Shown one piece after another: positions 29,076 through 42,171 of a DNA stretch of 64,000 nt. Positions within the stretch are counted from its first letter, which is position 1; every line of letters begins with the position of its first letter. Position numbers and translations under genes: made by a program. The notes beneath the pieces are model-generated. The model had not been told where the DNA came from. It saw only the letters and a list, made by a program, of their open reading frames with translations, and made no database searches. Source of the stretch: Globisporangium splendens (lineage: Eukaryota > Oomycota > Peronosporomycetes > Pythiales > Pythiaceae); assembly GCA_006386115.1 (NCBI GenBank), contig VFIW01000041.1, positions 62,001 to 126,000 on the forward strand, written 5' to 3'.

Positions 29076-32000
29076 TTATGTTTTTACCTGTTCGATGTGA
29101 CGGAGTAGATCGCAATCAACGTGCGCTTGGACTGAGACCCCAGCCGACGAAATACGCTCGTTCAGCCGTTGGAAAAAAGACTTGAATTCGTCTTGGTCGT
29201 CCTTCGACACCTCATATTGTTCGTTGTGCAACAAATAGGTTTTCAGGAAAAGCAAAGCGCAAGTGTTGACTGTGTTTCCGAACGCAAGTGGACTTGCATT
29301 GCTGGGGTGTTTGCTGGTTTCAGCGTAATGTTCGAGCTGGGCGATGAGAAACTCCATGACGACGCAGAGATGGCCCAAGCACGGCTCGCAACTCATGCTC
29401 AATGCTTGATTCGGCGGTGTGAATGTGAGAAGTGGCAACAGCTTCTCTTCGTCAATGTAACGAGCTCCGTCGATGACAACCATAGAATCCTGTGAGGCGA
29501 AGTTGGCGGTCCATTTCATCAGCAAGAAGCTCGTTTGACGCGCAACTTCAGCCAATTCGATCTCCATCGTGCGATAAAATTCCGTCAAGTGGCGCTTGTC
29601 ATCCGCTTGGACAGCCTGCAAATGTTCGTGAAGCAGAGTCTGGTGCGAGAAGGAAAATGATGACAGTGACGAAGCTGCCGATGGTGAAGTCGCGATCCCA
29701 ACGATTGATTTGGAGGCAGTTTTTCGCTGCTGTAGCTTCTTCGTTTCCGAAAGAGAGCTTCCCAGTAGGACGCACGCACGACGGAGCATTAGACGGCTTT
29801 GCTCCATCATTAACGCGAAATTTCTTGGTAAACCTTGCTTCCACTGCTTCTTCGTTTCGTCTGCCCCGCTTACTGCGCTCAAGAAGCAAAGGATAGACAA
29901 TTGCTCTTCTACACGCGCACGCGTCAGACGTGTCTGAGGGTGCAGGGCAGATAGCATGAGCGGCTCACCATGCGCAATGAATTCCCAAATCACATTTCCT
30001 TCTTGATGGCCGAAACGAATTTGCTGCTCAGCTGACAGCAACTTCAGCAAACCAGCAACAAATCTCAAAAACGTGCACCACATTTCGTGAGCAACTGAGC
30101 GCTCATGAACAGATTCTTCTCCTGTGGCGTCACTGAGGACGTAACCGTGGTGACCGGAGCCGCTCTGCTCTTGCTCCATTTGAGCGCGCAGCAATGGAAT
30201 CAGTTGAGTCGCCAACAAAGGTAACAACCGAAGTTCCGAAGTTGAGCTGTCTACCATAACTCGTTGACACAGATCACGGTTTTTCGAGTTCCAGACCACA
30301 GCAGTCAAGCCCTTGAGGACATTCAGTGCCTGTCCTTGCTTGTTTCTTTGCTCAGCCCGCGCTTCAGGAGTTCCGCTTTGGCTTGCTTTTAACCGGAAAC
30401 GCTGAATCAATATCTCGAACAGCGCTGTTAATCCATTCTGCTCGTGCTCCAGCAAGGTGACGAGTGGACGAAGTGTAACATAACTGTCCAGTCTCAGTTT
30501 TTGGTTTCGTGCGGTCGTCGTCGTGTGCACGAAACCATCCAGGATTTCCTGGAACAAACACCAGCTCACTTGGAAAAGCTCGCGCAGCGACACGTTGTCC
30601 GCATGCTGGTCACAAACCTTGATTGAATTCATGCAGTGGTGGATCAGTTTCACTTGCAAAATAGAGGTTGCCTGCGCTTCATCTCTTTCTCCAGACCGCA
30701 AACCAGGAGAACTGAGCTCAGGTTCGTTCTTCCGAACAGCGACGATATGGCGAACTAACAGCAGCGACGCCGTGAGCAGGGAAGTACGCAACTTGACACC
30801 AACAGAGTCGATCTTTTCCGTGAAATCGCCAGCTAAACGCTGCCACAATCCACGAGTACGATCCGGCTGCATCTCATCGGCGCCTAAAAGCGCTTTCACG
30901 TCCATGTCACTCTTGATTTTGTTGACCGACAAATCAACATTATGTGTGGTATTCTCCACAAGACTCAAAAGTTTCAAGCTTTTCTGCAAAGTCAAGCGCG
31001 ATTCGTTCAACTGCTTGCGCTGTCGCGTATGCGAGTACCTGGGGTCACGCGTTTTCTGCACAACAAGGCAGAGTTGATGGTGAAGCATCGAAACGAGGAG
31101 TTCCACGAGATGCTGAAGGTGCGCGAGCGCAAAATAGTCCAGCGACGAATCTGCTTGTCTGGCAGAAATGACGTCTGACAGCACTTGAATCATGCCGTAG
31201 GATGTGCGGTCACCAGAGAAATTCGACGAGCTATCACCAGTGCGAAGATCCAACGGAGACGGAGGAGCTACTCTTCTGGTGCTCAAACGAGGAGGCGACG
31301 AGATCATAGACTCCTTTCGTTTAAACCGGTTGGTTGCTACAGGTTCGGTGTCTTCGTTGGTAGTGCTGTCTGATCCATTTGACTCCGATGCGCCTCCAGC
31401 TTGCAAGCAGCATAGTTCCATAAACACCTTCCATTTACCCAAAGCAAAGTTTTGTGCTCGCACGTAGGCGGCTTGAAGATTGCTCCATTTCACTCGCTTG
31501 ATCACCGCACCTGTGATTCCTCGTCCATCGACATTGTTGCGTTTTAGCTGCCATTGGAGGAGTGCTGTTTCGCAAATAAGACCTTCTTGGTAGACTGGCA
31601 TTCTTGTGTTGTCCGTGTCGACACTCGTCATCACGCCGTGTGAGTTCTTCGAGTAGGCTTGAACAGAACTGCAGATCTCAGCAAAGCGCGACTGGGAGTA
31701 ATCCAGACGAGTAAACGTGCGCAACCAGTGCGAGTAAAGTCCTTCTGTACTAAATTCTTCCAATACTTGAACCAAAGGATGGCTGCTTTGCTTTGCGCCT
31801 TTGTAGTGCCACTCGTAAGACACAATTTGCAAAATGAATCCACGTGCCAAATACCCGTACGGGCTAGATCGACCACGGTACGCGTTTGCAGCGTTCCCTT
31901 CACTGTTACCGGTCAAATCCATATCAAACGCAACATTCTCGTCATCAACATCCAGTGACATGCGAACCTTGAGAGCTCGGGTCAAATTTTGCCAGAAGTT

Positions 32001-35000
32001 GGTAGATGATCGGAGCGCATCAGCAATTTCCACATGGACAGCAAGACCATACTTCGTTGCTCCCTTCCAGACTCGAACCAGGAAATTCAGCACTTCGCAA
32101 AACAAATCGGTCGCCTCTTCCAATAACTGCTCAGAGGTAACGAGAAAGCGCTCGAGTAACACAACCAGCTGCTGAGTTTTCGCGATCTTCTTCTCGCTTT
32201 CGGTCGAATCACTCTCGGTATCAAAAAGCAGGTACGCTAGGAATCCTGGTTGATGTTCTAAGCAGATGGTCAGGAACGACAGGAGCTCCTTTCCTACAGC
32301 AACTTGCTTGGTGGACTTCCGGAGCAAATGCAAAATAGTGTCTCGAATATGTTTCATATCGCTCTGTCCTTGAAACAAAGCACCCAAGGAGTGGCTAGAA
32401 GTCTCCATCGCAGAAATGTCGCTGCGTTCCAGGAAAACCGACGCATGCTGCAGGATTCTCAGACTCCAAAAGGTGATGTCTCGCCTTTTTTGAACTGGAT
32501 ACGCCAGATATCCACCACAGAGAGTCACTAGGTTGAGAGACTTCCTGGTCTTCGGTCCTCCATCGTCGATCGATGACAACAAAAGTTGCAACGACGCATT
32601 GTAGTCGGCATTTCCACCTGCGCCATCGGAACTAATCAAAAGGTCGATCAATCTCAGAGACGTGATAACCAACGACTCCAATCGACCCAAATCTACCGGC
32701 GAGTTCAGCTCACTTTCAAACGAGAGAGGGTAGAGTCCGTCTTCGTCATGTGAGTCGTCGGGATGAGAGTGACGGAGAGCAGTTTGAGGAAAGATGAAAT
32801 CTTCACCATTCAAACTCTCGGTATCGATCAAGTTGATGCTGTTCCAATTCTTGATGTGACTTGTAGACATGACTACGCAAGTGGATCGCAAAAGCTTCAT
32901 CACAAGCGTTATGTCGGTCGTCATGGTCTTCCTCAACGCCGACTGAAGCCCAAGCAGCATCGAATTTTCTCCCGTAACAAATTTTGCCGACAGCAATGCA
33001 AATACGACTCGGAAGCAGCGCTCTGTCAAGTCCCATTTCGTAGCGATGGTGGAAAACTTCCAGCTCTCATGAGTAGACAGAATCTCGATCGCGAACTCAA
33101 CAGCACCCACAAACCAGTTTCTTTCAGCACTGATGAACTCATGACCCCCAAAATCGTTCCGAGACGAGCCAAAATGATCAGTGCCAAGCGCGGATGCTTC
33201 TCTTGACAGAAACCAACGTACTAGATTCATCACAATGTCGAGGGTCGAAACTACCACGGGATAGCTGCCTTGGACGCGTTCATGATATTCGAAAAGCTTT
33301 CGAGAAGTCTTGATAATCAGATTCACACACTCTTCAGTGCCACCACGAAGCTCTCCAATAATAACTTCGACGCAGGAATCCACCGATGTAAAAGCGCTTA
33401 GAGCAGCAATCGCAGCCGACAGAAAGTGGAAGTGCTTCGAAGACCACAATGCAGCTTCATCGGCACGGCGGTCGTGAACGAAGCTGTCAAGGAACCCAAG
33501 CATCGTGCGAATCAGGTGCACCAAACCATCCGACTCAAATGACAAAGAGCTCGAGCCATTACCTCCCAGCCCGTTTGCATGCCGAGATGGCAAGTCTGAC
33601 GATCCAGAACCGGTGAGTTGGGCAATAACTTGCTCTCTCACGTAACGATCGCGAATGCCCCACGCCACCAAGTCTTCTCTCGATGCATCTTGAAGAACTG
33701 CAAGAGAAACTCGGTGGTTGAATAGTAAAGGCAAGAAGTCTTGAGGAGAAGGTAACTTGTGCTGCAGCCACCAGTGGCGTAGCCGAGTTTCTGACCAGCG
33801 CCGGCCAATCTCACTGACAATTTCACTCTCTTTCCCAGGTTGGCGAGACGCTTGAACAATCCACTCAAAAAAGCTTGCGAGCGCATCCATATCCTCAGAT
33901 TCTCTGATGTGAACCAGCGCATCAATCTGGATGTGTCCAACCAAGTTCTCCGTCGTCACAAACAGCAGATCCCAAATCGTAGTGCTAGTACTGGGCTGAT
34001 TAGAATGATCAAGACGCCACTGCACATACGTAGGATCAGACTCGACGATTTGGCCAAGAGTGCCAGCTGGAATCGCCAATTGGTCGTCTCCGTAGTAAAA
34101 CGAGCGCTTGCACTTGACTGTTCCGGTCTCGTCAACTTCAGCAAAGTAGTCGTTCGGAGGAAGCAGACGAGGAGCCAGAACGTCGGCTGCTTCAAGGCTG
34201 ACCTGCTTCCCAAACTCTTTCAACACTTGGCGAAGAACCGAAGACGACGAAGATCCGTCGATACTGGAACAAAGCGCTGTGTAGAGTCGAATATACGACG
34301 ACAAACTCCGAGGCAGCACTTCTTTCGACTTGTGAATAAGCGCCGCAAGACCGTCACTTGCACTGTGTTCACGGACATCTCTCTTGAACAAAGTCTGTTC
34401 TGCAACTTGTGGGTTTGCTAAAATGGGGCTTACAAGCTTTGCCATCGCGTTCAGCTGGTGTAGGTTCTCTAGGTTCTCCAAGTAGCCCAACGAGACAAGC
34501 ACATCGTTCAAGAAATCAGCTGCAACATGCTGAAAGATCGACACCCGGTAACCGTTCTTTCCAAGTCCGATGTCTCCCTTTCGGTACCTTTTCAATGCTT
34601 GAAGGCCAGTGACAACAGGAAGTTGCCACGCGAGCTTGTCACCCATCTCTGCTGCTTGCAGAAATGGATACGAGTGGTCGGCATCTTGACTATCGTCCGC
34701 AAACACTAATGTTCGGAGCAAGATGTTGAGCTGGTAAAACCCACGTTTCTTTTCTGCCATCGCCAGCGTCTCTTGCAATAAGCTCTCCAGCTGGTGCTCG
34801 TCTGGGACAGTGGATCGATGGTGATGATACTGGTGAGCCAGCACTGATGCCCACGCCAACATGAGAACTCCACACGTCGACTCGGATGGCAGGAACTGAT
34901 CGCCACCTTCACTTTTGTCTTCGCCGACGTCGCCCAAGAAAAAAGTACGACTCAAGTCGAATACTTCGCCCCAAACTTGACGGCTGAACGAGGCTTGACT

Positions 35001-36000
35001 GACTTGGTGCAGCATTCGAATGGACGCCATCACTCCCAAATGAGCAGCTTCATGCAATTTCTCCTGCGACTTCGGAAGTGCAAGCGTGCTCGACGAGAAA
35101 ACGTCTGGCACGATACAGTCGTCCCAGCTCTAACGTAACAATCACACAAAAAACGGAGACAGCTCCGTCAATACAGAAAGATTCAAAGCATAGACAGCGC
35201 AGCGTTTGGATACGTACATGGATAGCCTTCGTGGTTTGCACGGCTTTGCTGAAGTCCAGCTTCTCTTTCGAGAAATAGAGCGCGAGCAGCAGCAACTGGC
35301 GCAAAAGCGCTTCTTCTTCGAGGAACTGCACTTCCCACGCTTGCTGCGCCTGGTGCTGGTGATGCGAGTACATTGGCGACTGATCCGGCAACGCAAAGAA
35401 GCTCGGTCGGTGCGCGATACTCAACTGTCGCCCCGCAAACTCGTCAAAGATCGCCTCCAGCAGCCCTTCCTTCATTAAATCGTCGACGATCTCCTCGACG
35501 GCATGGAAGTTCGGGTGCTGGTCCGGCTGCACAAACAGAACCGTACGCAGCAACTCGATGCGCACCATGAAAAATGCCTTCCGCTCGGCATAGTAGTGAT
35601 CACGAATGCTTGCAACCGCTTGCCACGTAAACTTGCTGTCCTCATCCGCATCGCCGTCCGTTTTCTTTGCAGAATTCTTCTTCTCCAACGTCGTCGCGAG
35701 TTGCTGTAGCGCCGTCTTCCGCTGATCGGGGCCTGCCGAAGCCGGCAGATCGCAGCAGTTGAGCACAATCTGCCAGAACACGTCCTTGTCGTCGCTGGCT
35801 GTTGTCGTGAGTGCGCTGCTGCTGCCGCGGCTCCTCACGCTGCTCGAGCTCCCTCCGAGCGGCACGGAGCCGCACGCCGAGCGGATCGCGTCCAGCGCCG
35901 CCTCCACGCCCACGTCCTCGCGCTGACGCCGCACGAGCCATGCGAACACGTCGGTGGGCCGCCGCAGCGCACTCGCCGCATCTGCGCGCATGCCAACCAT
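29076..36000 (-). CDS. Nucleoporin NUP188, two exons
   Basis: Exons are 35218-36000 and 29076-35129, with an 88-nt intron (donor GTACGT, acceptor CGTTAG), phase 0. The product is 2278 residues, longer than the animal protein (about 1750). The start at 36000 was chosen because it follows non-conserved sequence; an ATG at 35991 is possible. Recognisable NUP188 landmarks include the N-terminal 'RDHYYAERKAFFMVRIELL' helix pair, 'VLMLAWASVLAH', 'SIFQHVAADFLNDVL', and the SH3-like insertion 'LAIPAGTLGQIVES' followed by 'YVQWRLDHS'. The rest is alpha-solenoid. NUP188 is an inner-ring scaffold of the nuclear pore. The stop follows 'EQVKT' where a CAG|GTAAAA sequence could also act as a donor, so a further 3' exon cannot be excluded. 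Confidence 0.85.
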
Positions 36001-36313
36001 CCTCTTCTTCCACCAGCAGATCCCGATACACTTGCTGCTTTCCCCCGCCAGCGCCTTCGCCCCACAATGAAAAATAAGGAAGAGTGATGGTCGATAGTGT
36101 TTTAAACATGACAGGTAACGCATTATACTTTGTGCTGATGACAACGCTTTTTTTAATTGTCTGCGACATGGTACGGTATGCTAGTGCGAACTTAGTGGAT
36201 CAAGCGAGCCAAAACAGAGAACTCGTGCAATCAAGGCAGACATGCGCTTGTCGTGCGGCCGGCTCAAGACGAGCGTCAGAAGCGAATTGGTGGCGCAGCA
36301 CCTAAGACAGACG

Positions 36314-37510
36314 ATGGCGCGCAGCGTCGCAAAGCTGCGTGAGCTGTTGGGTGAGTCAGTGGTACGGTCTGACGGCGACAACTGCATGGACCCTGACTCA
36401 CTGCTTTGTCTGAGCATCCTCATTTCATGCAGCTCAAAAAGACATCGTGCTGATGCCGTCTTGCTATGATGCACTGAGCGCGGAACTAATTGAACGCGCA
36501 GGTGTGTTTGCTGTCGCTACAGTGCTGCTTTTATCGTTTCGTGCTGTGGCGTGGCTCGGTTTGACAAATATTGATTTAGTGGATGCGTTAACCCCCAGCA
36601 GGATATGATGCAACGTTTATGACTGGTTTTGGGGTGGCTGCAGCGCATGGGTTTCCAGATACACAGGTGCGCGTCTTCACGTAGAACCCTGATATCTCCT
36701 CTGTCAAGACTGGGAAAACTGATGATGTATTTTGCTGTGCATTCATGTGTGTAGCTGCTGTCTTTCGGCGAGATGGAGCGTGCATTGAAAGACATTTGCG
36801 CGTCGCTCAAGACTGTTCCATGGATCGGAGATGGCGATACCGGGTACGGCAATGTGCTGAATGTCAAGCGGACCGTTGCTGCGTATGCCCAAGCTGAAAT
36901 GACTGGCATCTTGATTGAAGACCAAGTGCCACCAAAGCGATGCGGCCGGCAAAAATATGGTAAGCCATGAAGAAGCGTTCGCACTCATCCAGGCAGCTGT
37001 CGATGCCAGACGAGAAGGCATCTTTGACAGCACCATCATGGCAAGAACGGATGCGAGAGCGACCTATTCGCTTGAAGATGCCATTTTACGATGCCAAGAG
37101 TTCGTTCGCCTCAGCGCCGATATCACGTTTCTGGAAGCACCGCGGTCGGTAGACGAGATGAAGCAACGCTGTGCTCAAGTCCCTGGCTCCAAAATTGCTA
37201 ATATGGCCGAAAAAGGGCTGACGCCAGTACTTTTACCGGAGCAACTGCACGAGATTGGGTACCAAATCGCTCTCTGCCCAGTGACTCTTCTCAGTGCGAG
37301 CATCAAGGCGATGGAAAACGTCCTTGGGCTTCTCCGCACCCAGGCTGGCAGCGTCCCATCGTCGGTCGAGGAGAGCAGCGCAAACGCGACGCCAAGCAGT
37401 GCCATGAACGAGATGCTGTGCGACTTTGGTCATGTCCAGGACATCGTTTGGCTCCACCGAGTACTACGAGGAAAAAGCGCGCTACAGTATTTCCAGACAG
37501 AGAGTAGGGA
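36314..37510 (+). pseudogene. Decayed PEP-mutase/isocitrate-lyase superfamily gene
   Basis: A paralogue of the intact gene at 53296-54615 with the same exon plan: 36314-36350, 36432-36501, 36602-36666 and 36755 to about 37500. Splice sites are still recognisable. It retains 'LMPSCYDALSAELIERAG', 'FMTGFGVAAAHGFPDTQ' and 'GDGDTGYGN'. Near 36945 about 8 nt are missing relative to the intact copy, shifting the frame and destroying the active-site Lys-Arg-Cys-Gly-His motif. A second +1 shift lies near 37450, after which the C-terminus is scrambled. Two independent frameshifts and protein divergence from the paralogue point to an older pseudogene rather than assembly error. Confidence 0.78.
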
Positions 37511-38702
37511 GACTACTAGGCAGAGTCTCCGGTTAACACAATTGATATCTGGGAAACAAAGCAACATGAGATGGTTTGTCGTCCTGAGACAGCTGTGCAA
37601 TTCCTGCTCGAACTTGCTAAACCCACATTAGCATACTATTGGTGTAAGGCCACGTGTGAGTTCACGTTGGCAAATTTAAAGCCGGGAAGGTGTGATCACT
37701 CGCTCATGCACACTATTAATCGCTGTCTCTTCGACAACACGTACACACTACAAAAAATGCATAAGACCAATCTACTGCAGTCGGGTTCGAACGCGTATCA
37801 CGATGTGATCGGAGATCATATAAGCGACGCAGCTCCTACACAACGACGATGCACAGATGATATTGACGAGAGGGAATCACCGAGCGCACTCATTTTGCGT
37901 CTGTGCATTGCACTTCATGTCCTGAGTGCGTCTACACAGCTTCGCAGGCAGCGAAGTGCTGATGCGATCAACACGAAGGTGTGATGGTCTTCCAACACTC
38001 ATGAGGTGCAAGGGAAAGTTGCTGACCATCACTCTGTTGCTAACCGCAAGTATGAACCGGTTCCACTTTTGGACCGTGTGAGGGAGTCAAATACTGGTAT
38101 TTTACCTCCACTTTAGTAGCCTCTGTGTTCCTGTATTGTAGAAGCGTATTTACGCGTTCGTAAAAAGGGACTTTTTACATCACCCCAGACAGGAACCACT
38201 GGTTCTCCTGTTGAGTTGAGCGCTTTTGGCGTTTTGGCTGGGCAGGAAGCACGGGGAATTGCAATTTCTAAAATCGGACTAGAAGAGAGGTAAGCGCGCT
38301 CTCTCTGCGTGTATGTGACGGCGCTCGGCTCTGCTCTGCGCTCCCTCGCTCTCTCTGGGTCCGGATGCGGGTGATGGGGACGAAACGGCGCCCTGCGGCA
38401 GTTCAATTGTGCAGCAAACAGCCTCGTGGAAGTCGATTGCGATTGTGTGGAGGAGAACAGCCAATCGATCAGCAGCAGTTTATTTGATCAGCAGCCCAGC
38501 AGCGGTTTATATCGATTCGTGGTGCAGCTACAGATTCCGATGACAGCGCGAGAGAATGCAATAGCGATACGTGGATACGGTGGTGAATCTGGATGAGAGC
38601 AGCAGAGGGGAGCGAGCGCGGAGCTGATGCAGGTTTTCCAAAAATTAGTGTCAGGCAACAAAGATTAACGACTGTGCCTGTGTTCCGCAGAACTTAGCAA
38701 CC
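37511..38702. other. Long intergenic region
   Basis: Separates the PEP-mutase relic from eL42. Pyrimidine-rich 'CTCTCTCTG' stretches at 38299-38360 probably belong to the ribosomal-protein promoter. No other gene recognised. Confidence 0.35.
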
Positions 38703-39214
38703 ATGGTTAACATGCCAAAGGAACGTCGCACCTTCTGCAAGGGCAAGAAGTGTGGAAAGCACACCGTGCACAAGATCACCCAGTACAAGGCTGGTAAGGC
38801 TTCCAAGTTCGCCCAAGGTACGCGTCGTTACAAGGAGAAGCAAAAAGGTTTCGGTGGTCAAACCAAGCCTATCTTCCACAAGAAGGTTCGTTATGCAGCT
38901 CCAGTTATTTTATCCAGCGCAAGCACGCTCTGGAGGAAGGAAGGGCAAGGAAGCGAGTCGTGGATGAATAAATCGCGTTGACAGACCCTTCCTCCTTCCA
39001 TTGCTTGCTGCTATCAATATTTGCCACAACGATCAGGAACTCACGCATGTATGTGTGTGTTTGCTATTGAAACCAACAGGCTAAGACCACCAAGAAGATT
39101 ACCCTTCGTATGGAATGCAAGGAGTGCAAGACCAAGAAGCAGATCCCAATCAAGCGTACCAAGCACTTCGAGTTGGGTGAGAAGAAGAAGTCCGGTACCG
39201 GCCACCAGTACTAG
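38703..39214 (+). CDS. RPL36A: 60S ribosomal protein eL42 (RPL36A/L44), two exons
   Basis: Exons are 38703-38885 and 39080-39214, with a 194-nt intron (donor GTTCGT, acceptor AACAG), phase 0. The product is 105 residues, the usual length. Motifs: start '[12 protein letters not shown]', the zinc-binding Cys-x-x-x-x-Cys pair near the start, '[11 protein letters not shown]' (51-61), and in exon 2 'CKECKTKK' plus 'RTKHFELG'. Pro56, the residue whose change to Gln confers cycloheximide resistance in yeasts, is present. eL42 sits at the E site of the large subunit. Confidence 0.95.
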
Positions 39215-40140
39215 GCGTCTAGTGTTGTAAGCCGCTGCGCCGTCGAGGATTCTCTGTCTCTACTGCTACGTCCATTAAAGATTTGGTTGAATGGGTTTGC
39301 ACTCGCAACTAGCGCCTCCGTGCTCTTTGCGGCGTCGAACTCATGACCACCACTGGCTTCCAAATGCAAATCCATGGTCTTATTTTAGTCCACACGCTCC
39401 CGGGTTCTCTCTCATTTCTCTCGGTTCGCGTCACGTTTGATACATATATCGAATGCTGCTTTTACTTCTGCAGAATTCAACGTTGATGCACAGGTCTCTC
39501 CAGAGTAAAATAGGTACTTACAATGAGCAGCATTGGGATGTGAGTCATTGCCAACGTAGCAGCAAGTGCGACCAAGATACACTAACAGATGGACTACGAG
39601 GAGCTGCAAAAGGCAGGTCTATCTAGGATTGTGTCAATCGTGAGGTGGTGTCGTCATCCAGTTGACGCAAGCGAACGAGTGAACGACTGACGCCCTCAGT
39701 GCCACATCCGTGCACCATACAACGACGTGCTTTAGGGTCCAAATGGCGTCATGCTCCATGTCGGTGGCGCGTTGTTCGCTTGCAAAGAACTCCGCATTAG
39801 CATCGCACTCTCCGCCTCTTTCTCTGAATGTTTCAACCGCACTGTGCGAAACAACCCAGCCGAGAGACTTGTGACTTAGTCTTACCTGTTTAAAACAAGT
39901 ATCCATTATAAAAACAAAAATGACCTCATTTGATCATTCTATAGCCTCTTTATAAAAGGTAAAAGACCTATTGGAGTGAGGTACGCATTATAGAAGTATT
40001 CTCTGCGCTCTCGACTAGGTCCGATTGCGCCATGGGTATTTCAGGCACATAACGAACGACAGCAACGTTCTCCGCGAGGAACAAGACGCCTTCTCCAACG
40101 TTCTCTCTCTGCCTCCGTCCTTCTCTCTGAGTATTGCTGC
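39215..40140. other. Intergenic region
   Basis: 3' flank of eL42 and 5' flank of the hydrolase. A minus-strand frame at 39634-39906 (90 codons) has a faint armadillo-like look but is unsupported. No repeats except the one that follows. Confidence 0.35.
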
Positions 40141-40208
40141 CGCCCAAGCTTATCCGCCGCCTTCCTCCTGCTTCCGCCCAAGCTTATCCGCCGCCTTCCT
40201 CCTGCTTC
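40141..40208 (+). repeat. 34-bp perfect tandem duplication in hydrolase 5' leader
   Basis: Two exact copies of a 34-bp C/T-rich unit (40141-40174 and 40175-40208) lie just before the ATG at 40224. An upstream ATG at 40134 is in frame through the repeat, but the strong myristoylation-type start at 40224 argues that the repeat is untranslated leader. Confidence 0.85.
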
Positions 40209-40223
40209 CGCCAGCAGACCGCA

Positions 40224-41901
40224 ATGGGTAACTCGGACTCGAAGGAGAGCGGCGGCGCAGCCACGCGCAGCTCCATGCCGGCGCGCAGCACGTCGCCGCG
40301 CGCGTCGTCGGCGCCCACATTGCGCTCGGCCTCCATCAGCGGCGATAGTCAGAGGAACAGCCACGGAAGCGCTGGCCGCGCATCGCGCGCTGCGCCTGTC
40401 ATCACCGACAGCGTGGAAGCCGGCGGCATCGAGCGCGGCCAGCAGGCCACGGAGGACGCCACCAACCAGCTGAGCTACTGGTATCTGATCAAGCACGGGT
40501 ACAACGAGCTCGTGAACCTGATCATCCGACCGCCGCGCGCCGAGTACGATGACGACGATCTAGGGCCGCAGGAGTTCGCGTTTGGTGGACGCGACTACGT
40601 ACGCAAGGACTTCGTGGTCGTGAACGATCGGCGGCAGACGCTGCAGTGCTCGCAGTGGCTCCCAAAGGAGGCGAGTGTCAACGGCATCACGGAGTTCCCG
40701 TGCGTGATCTACCTGCACGGCAACTCGTCGTGTCGTGTGGAGGCGCTGTCGGTGCTGCGCACGTGTCTGGCGTCGGGCATGACTGTCGTGGCGTTTGATT
40801 GCGGCGGATGCGGCAAGTCCGACGGCGAGTACATTTCTCTGGGCTTCTACGAGCGCGAGGACCTGAAGGCCGTCATAGAGTATCTGCGCTCTAGTACGCA
40901 CGTGAGTACGATCGGTCTGTGGGGGCGAAGTATGGGCGCTGCGACGGCGCTGCTGCACGCCGATCGGGACCCGACTATCGCGGGCATCGTCGTCGACAGC
41001 GCGTTCACGAACCTCGAGCAGCTCGTGCAAGAGATCGTCGAGCGCGGCCGCCGCGAGGGGTACACGATCCCGGGCTTTGCTGTCAAGATCGTGATGAAAT
41101 TCATCCGCTCGTCGGTGCAGAAGCGCGCGAATTTCGACATCAAGAGCCTCTCGCCGATCGATCACGCGTCGATTTCGTTCGTGCCGGCGCTGTTTATCGC
41201 GGCCATCGGCGACGAGTTCATCGCGCCGCACCACAGCGACCAGATCTACGCGCAGTACGCGGGCGACAAGAACATCGTCAAGGTGAAGGGCGATCACAAC
41301 ACGATTCGGCCGCAGTTCCTGCTGGACTCGGCGGGCATTTTCCTGCAGACCGCGCTGCACGTGGACGCGCGTTTGTTCCCGGATGTTGCAGCCACATCGA
41401 CGTCGCGAAGTCGGAATCGGATCCCATGGTCCTCTAGTAGCCCGTCGTCGTCCTGGGGTCTGCGCATGTCGGATTTGGACGCTGCGTTCTCTGGCGGCGA
41501 CAACAGAGCTGCTGCAAATGCGCCAAAGGAAGAGTGGGCGTGTCTGCACTGCACGTACGTGAACCCGCCGCTGCGAATGCAGGTAAGCATGCACATTTCG
41601 GCTTTAATGTTGGCAACCCAAGTGGGTATGGAGGCTAACAAATTGTGTGCATTTCTTGTTACAGTGTGAGATTTGCAGATCGTTGCACCTCTCGACGCCC
41701 AGTGGCGCCAACAGCGACGCAACGTCGCTCTCCAGACGGAAGAAAGGCCAAGAGACCAGCAGCTCCTCGTCAGTGGTGTCGTCGGCGTCCACGGATCCTC
41801 CGAACCGTGACTCGCTGTCGTCTGAGGCCGTCGCGGTCTCGCTGCTCTCCGACGACCCGCAGCCGAGCGACAACGGAGCCACGTCCTTACGGACGATATA
41901 A
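40224..41901 (+). CDS. Alpha/beta hydrolase (ABHD17-like) with C-terminal RanBP2 zinc finger
   Basis: Exons are 40224-41582 and 41665-41901 (82-nt intron, donor GTAAGC, acceptor TTACAG); 531 residues. The start 'MGNSDSK' is a predicted N-myristoylation signal, supporting the ATG at 40224. The hydrolase domain spans about 115-375: oxyanion-hole 'LHGN' (164-167), nucleophile elbow 'GRSMG' with Ser236, acid in 'IGDEF' (Asp330) and His358 in 'KGDHN'. The triad is complete. The C-terminus carries a RanBP2/NZF-type finger (Trp438-x-Cys440-x2-Cys443 ... Cys454-x2-Cys457) that the intron splits between its two Cys pairs. ABHD17 enzymes depalmitoylate membrane proteins; NZF fingers often bind ubiquitin or RNA. 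The combination is unusual. Confidence 0.85.
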
Positions 41902-42171
41902 CAAACTACAAAAGCACCGGTAGTGAAGACGCATTAGTTTATTTCTCTCCTTTCTTTAAACTCCCTACGTAGAACTCGGGCACAAATTGCCTTATAGACT
42001 TTGCATTTTCCAAGTTCAGTTTGCTGGCGTCATATATTCTCCATATACCAACACGGTGGCATCATAAATTAAAGGCTACTACTGCTGCCTCTCGCAGTGT
42101 TCACTCACACACTCACACATGCATACGCTACCTGCACTCACTATCTACACACTTGTACAACTGTGTCTTGG

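Noticed and set aside
37775..37800. GGGTTCGAAC resembling a tRNA T-loop
   Set aside because: No matching acceptor, D-arm or anticodon stem could be folded around it.
39634..39906. 90-codon minus-strand frame with a faint armadillo-like pattern
   Set aside because: Too short, no flanking exons or splice support; could be a relic but not demonstrable here.
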